Program-made: the position numbers and the translations under genes
The notes under the pieces: model-generated
Told to the model about the DNA's origin: nothing
The model's input: the letters and a program-made list of their open reading frames with translations, nothing else
Database searches by the model: none
Source: Sphaerolaimus hirsutus
Lineage: Eukaryota > Nematoda > Chromadorea > Monhysterida > Sphaerolaimidae
Assembly: GCA_964036195.1 (NCBI GenBank)
Contig: OZ038451.1
Coordinates: 26,181,927-26,245,926 of the forward strand
DNA length: 64,000 nt
Direction: 5' to 3'
Part shown: piece by piece, positions 59,301 to 64,000 of the stretch
Layout of the letters: the number at the start of each line of letters is the position of its first letter
How positions within the stretch are numbered: position 1 is the stretch's first letter

Positions 59301-62300
59301 ATAGACAGCTGGTGGTAAACGTCGTGCAAATCGAACACCTGATTTGTATTGAGATCTTCCTGGGGAGCGTCTGCAAGGAACATGTATAAAGTCAAAGCAT
59401 CACATGTACACAGTCAAAGCATGAAAATGGACAAAAAGTACCCGATCCGAGCAGAACATCCGGTGGCTCGCTGGGCTGTGGTAAATTGTGCGGAATGACA
59501 GCCTTCATGATGAACGCTCGTCTGATTTCCATGAGCAGCGAACCCAAACGGTTGCCGCCCAAAAATGCGGGCCGATACGGCAGTGGGCGCATGCACATTT
59601 CGGCCAAATGTGTCGTGCCCAATCTGTACGGAATGAGCCATTGATCAAGTATACGAGCATTTTGATTTGATAAATACCGACTTGAATAACGTATTTACGC
59701 TTACCCAAAATACCCGAGTATTTATAATTACACTTACCCAGGTATTTTAAAAAATACCTTATGCTTTAGAATAAATACCCAAAATTTGGAAAGTGTATTT
59801 ACGCTTTCGCTTTTCAAAAATACCAGTATTTTAACAACTCTGGTAAACAAGGACAAGGACAACTCCAGTATTTTACAAAGAGACGATCGCACGTACCTGC
59901 ACAGCTGCATCCAATTGCGCAGGTCCACCTCGCGCATGCCCACCGACCACTCCGATCTGCTGGTGAAATAGCGCTGACAAAAAACCAGCATTGAGTCGTT
60001 GGTTTCCAGCAGAGCGCGCAGTTGCACCGGATTTTGTTCCAATCTGCAGTCGAACATTAGTGATTATTTCTGTTGAGATTGCGGTGCGTTGTGCGGTGTG
60101 CACAGAAATGGCAAAGAAAAGTATAGGCAGTAGGGTTCAAACTGGATCGACTTTTCGGGAACGGGATAGGTTTTTTGAGTTTTCGGGATCGGGATAAGGG
60201 TGTTGTAATTGGGATTGGGGCTTCGAGGTCGGGACTAGGGTGTCAAATTTCCGTTTTCCGTTTTCCGTTTCCGCTTTCCGCAGGCAATTTTTTCAGTTTT
60301 CCGTCCGGTTTCCGGCAAGTGCAAAAAAATTTCGGTTTCCATTTCCGCTTTCCGGCAAGTGCAAAAAATTTCCATTTCCGTTTTCCTTAAAAAAAAATTT
60401 GTTGACACCCTAGTCGGAACCGCCCGAAAATTATCGGGATTCGGAACAAGGATCCCGTTTGAATCCTTCCGGGCTTTTGAACCCTTTAAAATAGGCAGTA
60501 TTTAAATTCACCTCAAACTGAGCGCCTTCCTGGTGGCATCTAGCGAATGCTGGGCATCCCAGGCGTACAACTTCTCCGCGGTGGGCCAGGCGCACTCCAA
60601 GTGCTCGGCGAGCAGGGCGCAGCACTCGTTGCCGCCCACGGTGGCCAGCACGTCGTCCACGGTGAGCGTGGTCAGGTTGAAGAAACGCACCGCCTCGCAG
60701 CACACCTGGGGGTCGAGATTGAAGTGTATGCAGAGAAATGTGACTGCGTTAATAGGGTGCTCGTGTATTAGGCCGTGTAGTCAAGGACGTAGGCTTACTA
60801 CTGATCATGTAAACCCGCTAGTCATGTAGACCCGCCAGTCATGTAATTTAGGGGGAACACTTTTTTCTCATAAAAACTTTTATTCAAGAACTGCAAACCG
60901 ACAAAAAAAACTTTGCTACCAAATTGTCAAATTGCTTTGCAGTCGATCTTCGAGATGAAGTTTGTCGTGTTGCCAATTTGTCATTACACAAACACACTGA
61001 AAAAAGTCTTTGAACAAACGAAGCACCTGAATTACGACATAAACATTTGCAGAAACGAACGAAGTGCTCGGCAGTGGGGTATGTGACGTTGTCAATGGTG
61101 ACCGGCGTGGGGTAGAGCGGGTGGAACATGGACACCACCGTGAAACAGATCATGTAGGACGACGGCCAGTGGCGGAAATTGGGGTCGGCTGGCGCCGCGA
61201 TCAAAGGCAGCAAGTCGTTGTAGTTCGCCTTTAAATGTGCAATGGATCTTAGGGCAAAAACTTCACGCAACGGAAATAAACCCAAACCTTTTTCTGCAGC
61301 TTCGCTCTGAGTCTCATGAGTACAATGCCAATTTTATTCGTTCCCATGTGCCTCGCGCCCGGGGGGTATTCTTTATCGCCCAACATCCAAGTAAGCAAGG
61401 TTCCAGGGCCAATGTATTTCTTTGCGAGCAGATGTTGCACTTCACGTTCGTTTGTGCCCACACCTGAGAACATTGTTAAACTGTTGCCACTAAATGTCAA
61501 CTAAGTGAACCCGGGGCCAGTTCCGCAAGTAGAGAAGTGAGAAGTAAAATGGCACAAGCTAAGTGGAATGGCAAAAGCGAAGTGAATTGAGAAATAAAAT
61601 GGGAAAGTGAAGAGAAATTACTTTTTCTTTTTCTTTTTGACTACGCTTTTGCCAATTTACTTGCCATTTCACATCGCTTTTGCCAATTTACTCCGCTATT
61701 GCCATTTTACTTGTCACTTCTCCACTTGTAGAACTGGCACAAGAATTAAATTATTGGCATTGCATTGGCTTGGAGAATTGGCATTGGCTTCGCAAATTTT
61801 CATAAAATATAAACTGGGGGCCCTTCAACACAACAATCACAGTTCTTGAAAGTTACCAAATGTCCGTCAACTGAGCTTTCCACGCTTCAAGCGAAATATT
61901 CATCTTCAATCAATCGGAAAATTTGACGTACCCATTTCTCTATCGCAGAACGGATGCGTCTCGACAATCAGCGATCGGCCAGTAGTGAGCAAAAGTCGTC
62001 TCAATATGGGAAACTGCTTTATCTTGGCCTTGGTGCCGGCGAAATACCACTTGAGCGCGCGCTTTTCCCACACGGCCTCCAAATCGTCCATGTCCGCGTC
62101 GGTTTTGATGCACGCGGTGGCGGCCACGCGCTTCACGTCGCACGGGTCCACCGTGCAGCGGATCTGCAACGCGTGTCGAGCGTGGATGGTAAAAATAAAA
62201 AAAAGATACTGTATTTCCTCGAAATATCCCAAGGGGTTTATTTTTTCAGAGTGAAAATTTTGAGAGAAAAACGTGAAAAATGCAACAATAACCACTATTT

Positions 62301-64000
62301 ATAAGTTTTTACAGCCTTTTATAAGGATGTAGATGGTATAAACGATGTTGTAACGTGACACAGTAAGTGTTTTGACAGTCTGTTATGCATTTCCCGGACC
62401 ACAAATTCATAGTGCCCATTTTGAGGGGGGTATTTCGAGGAAATACGGTAATTCTATTAACCCCAGAGGGTTATTTGTTCTGAGAGCCTGATTGATTCAT
62501 AGTGTAGATTTTGAAGTTGTACGCTGATGACGTATATAACGCGGTTTTGAATTTTGAAGTGTCGGAAGATCGGCAAAAATAACAATTCGTCCCAGGTAAC
62601 AATACTTAATTATTACAGCACCTTGTGAATGACACTGCCGTCGGCATCGATGGCACGCATGAGCTTCTCATAGACAAAATGCTCCACGCTGCGATAGTTG
62701 GCTTTTTTGACGAACATTTGCAGTGCGTACAGGTGCGACAAAGGGCGCATGCAGCCAGATAGGGCCACCACGTTCTCGCTCACCTCCATACCTGTGGAGG
62801 TGGGACACTTGAACTTACGGTAAATTATATGATGGTACTGAAACCAATTCCGCAAGTGGACAAGTGACAAAAACGTAGTATTTAAGTCATAAGTGATGTC
62901 ATAATAGTGATTAAAGTAACCAATCACATATTTAAAAAGTGATTTTTTTAAAGCTTACTTGTATTGCCTAGCATATCCAATTCACCTACAACTTATGTCA
63001 CCTTACTTTACTTTCCCTTGCCACTTGTCCATTTGCGGAATTAGCACCCGCTGTATTCTGGTCATTCACTAACCCTGCACAGTATCCACAGTCGGTCTGA
63101 GAAGGAACTCAAATCTCTCCTTCCTGAACTCGTCTCTCAAATTCATCAGCATCAAACCCAACTTGTTTTTGCCAATTTTCAAGTGCGGGCACTTGTCCGG
63201 CTGCTGCACCCAGTACAAGAGCGTCGTCGCGGGCGTGCCCTCTTTTTCGCGCCACAATTTGAACGTGTTCTCGTCGAGGCCGATGCCGAAGTCGGTGTCG
63301 AACGGGTCGCACACGATGAGAAGCGACTCGCCGGTGCTCAGCAGGGACGATTTGAAAGCTGTAGGGCAGGGGTTTAGTAGGGGGGGGGGGTTGGGGGGGG
63401 GATTACCCCCCCCCAAATCCGCCAGCTATCTATCTATCCCGGAGGCCCGCTCAGCCATCTATCTATCCCGGAGGCAAATTTTTTGGCTACTATCCCCTAA
63501 ACCCCCCCCCCCCCCCAATCGGCCAGCTATCTATCTATCTGGAGCGATCTTTCTTTTGAAAATTCATGGCAAATTTTCGCTCAAAATAGTTTATTCCTTT
63601 TTAAAGTTTTTCGCCTCGAAAATCGCTAGTTCATGTTCATTATCGCCTATTTTGGCTATACACCCATGTTGGCTTGGCTTCGGACACTTAACTTCATTCC
63701 GCCGCAACTATATAACTGAAAATTTTGGCCAGTATACATATAAAGCCCTAACATTTGTCTAAAAATACCATGAAACACCCCCAGTATAACGCCATGTGGG
63801 TCGCGTAAGCAGCCCACACATTTTTCTATACAAAAATTCTTTGCTGACTTGGGTTTGGACGCGTCGCTTATACAGCTAATATTCTTTCAAGGCCGGATTT
63901 TCACCTTGAAGACAGAATAAGTTGTCAGCAACCCATTAAAATCCTTTAAAAAATCAGATTTGGATATACGTTTATCAACTCACACTTCTTGATGCTTGTT
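56390..64000 (-). CDS. Multi-NADAR-domain protein, 5' end outside window
   Basis: Exons: 63984-64000 (partial), 63074-63358, 62622-62791, 61932-62163, 61288-61463, 61061-61228, 60512-60705, 59897-60043, 59442-59623, a microexon near 59339-59359, 59000-59218, 58214-58444, 57661-57786, 56851-56915 and 56390-56536. NADAR domains are related to bacterial YbiA. Characterised members are N-glycosidases that remove ADP-ribose from guanine or act on nucleotide intermediates. Three copies are seen: the C-terminal half of one (STGESLL ... GKNKLGLMLMNLR), a full one (YRSVEHFVYEKL ... GTNKIGIVLMRLR) and a third (YPTAEHF ... GGNRLGSLLMEIR). The tail has a Pro-rich stretch (PPAFAPPPKP), a Glu/Arg/Met-rich coiled-coil-like segment (MVVRMRRMANAADMQQQK), charged low-complexity sequence and an acidic end (EDGEIVSD). 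Phases match except at the microexon, where two acceptors are possible. No gene symbol is assigned. Confidence 0.85.
56570..56812. repeat. MITE with TATACTC / GAGTATA termini, second type
   Basis: The ends are TATACTCCGGTTACTTTAC and ATGTACGCCGAGTATA. The interior includes GCGTGGTTCCCGCTGGAAG and CGCTTCCAACACGAGACA. An inverted-orientation copy is at about 35210-35462. It lies in the NADAR gene intron between the last two exons. Confidence 0.75.
57060..57511. mobile_element. hAT-like MITE, CAGGGGTCTCG termini
   Basis: The left end is CAGGGGTCTCGAATGG and the right end CAAGATACCCCTG, with flanking 8-mers CGCCACAT and GGCCACAT (7 of 8). GATA/TATC runs lie near both ends. It is in a NADAR-gene intron. 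A related, truncated copy begins at 63368 just upstream of exon 63074-63358. Confidence 0.8.
57623..57649. mobile_element. Solo terminus of an introner-family element
   Basis: TTCACTGCTCATTTTGCGGAATCGGCAC followed by CAG is one terminal end of the GTTCCGCAAAATGAG family, with no partner arm nearby. It lies 12 bases downstream (transcript sense) of the 57661-57786 exon donor. Confidence 0.6.
58487..58798. mobile_element. Introner-family copy with ATG target duplication
   Basis: The ends are GTGGCAGTTCCAAGCCCTG and CATGGCTTGGGACTGCCCC, flanked on both sides by ATG (58484-58486 and 58799-58801). The arms contain many tandem TGTAAAGTCAAATGCAAAG units. It lies inside the NADAR intron 58445-58999, away from the splice sites. 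It shows that the 3-bp flank is a real duplication and not part of the element. Confidence 0.88.
60131..60490. mobile_element. hAT-like CGGGAT-array element with nested CCGTTTTCCG element
   Basis: It starts TAGGGTTCAAACTGGATC and ends TTTTGAACCCTTTAAA, with the perfect 8-bp duplication ATAGGCAG (60123-60130 and 60491-60498). Inside, about 60237-60411, is another element ended by TAGGGTGTCAAAT and TTGACACCCTA, with 8-mers GTCGGGAC and GTCGGAAC beside it (7 of 8), made of TTTCCGTTTTCCG units. It lies in a NADAR-gene intron. Confidence 0.82.
61514..61740. mobile_element. Introner-family copy in a NADAR-gene intron
   Basis: The ends are GGGCCAGTTCCGCAAGTAG and CTTGTAGAACTGGCAC, with AAGTGGAATGGCAAAAGCG arms. 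The flanks do not match (CCG and AAG). It lies in intron 61464-61931, away from the splice sites, and is probably an old copy. Confidence 0.75.
62207..62450. mobile_element. C/G-tract MITE, short copy
   Basis: It begins TACTGTATTTCCTCGAAATA and ends TTTCGAGGAAATACGGTA. The internal G-tracts are reduced. It lies in the NADAR intron 62164-62621. Confidence 0.75.
62841..63047. mobile_element. Diverged introner-family copy in a NADAR-gene intron
   Basis: The ends are AAACCAATTCCGCAAGTGG and CATTTGCGGAATTAGCAC, both with changes from the family termini. The flanks are CTG and CCG. It makes up most of the 282-bp intron 62792-63073 but is not at the splice sites. Confidence 0.7.

Noticed and set aside
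63163..63762. 199-residue plus-strand frame
   Set aside because: It is antisense to a NADAR exon and runs on into a GATA-rich MITE; no family match.

Overview
The window is from a eukaryotic nuclear genome and almost certainly from an animal. It carries a Vasa RNA helicase with a CCHC zinc knuckle, a METTL6-type tRNA methyltransferase, an ankyrin-repeat protein and a protein with several NADAR domains, all split into many short exons by GT-AG introns. The species cannot be named from sequence alone. Several Vasa motifs are unusually derived, and most of the DNA between exons is non-autonomous (MITE-like) transposon sequence, so a fast-evolving invertebrate genome is my best guess.

All recognised genes are on the minus strand and read from high to low coordinates. 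From right to left: a multi-NADAR gene (beyond 64000 to 56390, 5' part missing); METTL6 (55497-49791, 8 exons); a 10 kb repeat-filled gap (39786-49790); an ankyrin-repeat gene (39785-32810, 11 exons, 497 aa); a 7 kb AT-rich gap (25607-32809); vasa (25606-14180, 12 exons, 584 aa, every intron phase consistent); a repeat-rich gap; an unidentified Met/Pro/His-rich gene (6487-4220, 5' part missing); and 4.2 kb of nested repeats at the left edge.

The main finding is a set of introner-type elements. They are short foldback elements of at least four families that share the termini GTGCCAGT...ACTGGCAC. In five places, in four different genes, an intron is exactly one such element plus one copy of a 3-bp flank. 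In four of these the flank is a duplicated CAG: the element terminus supplies the 5' GT and the duplicated CAG supplies the 3' AG, so splicing restores the uninterrupted codon sequence. The fifth, in METTL6, has CTG on one side and CAG on the other. Further copies lie inside larger introns or between genes. This is recent transposon-driven intron gain visible in the sequence.

The remaining repeats include several hAT-like MITE families with verifiable 8-bp target duplications, often nested two or three deep; a TA-flanked family with C/G-tract termini; a TATACTCGGCGGAC-ended family; and several long palindromes. I saw no rRNA, tRNA, CRISPR or prokaryotic features.
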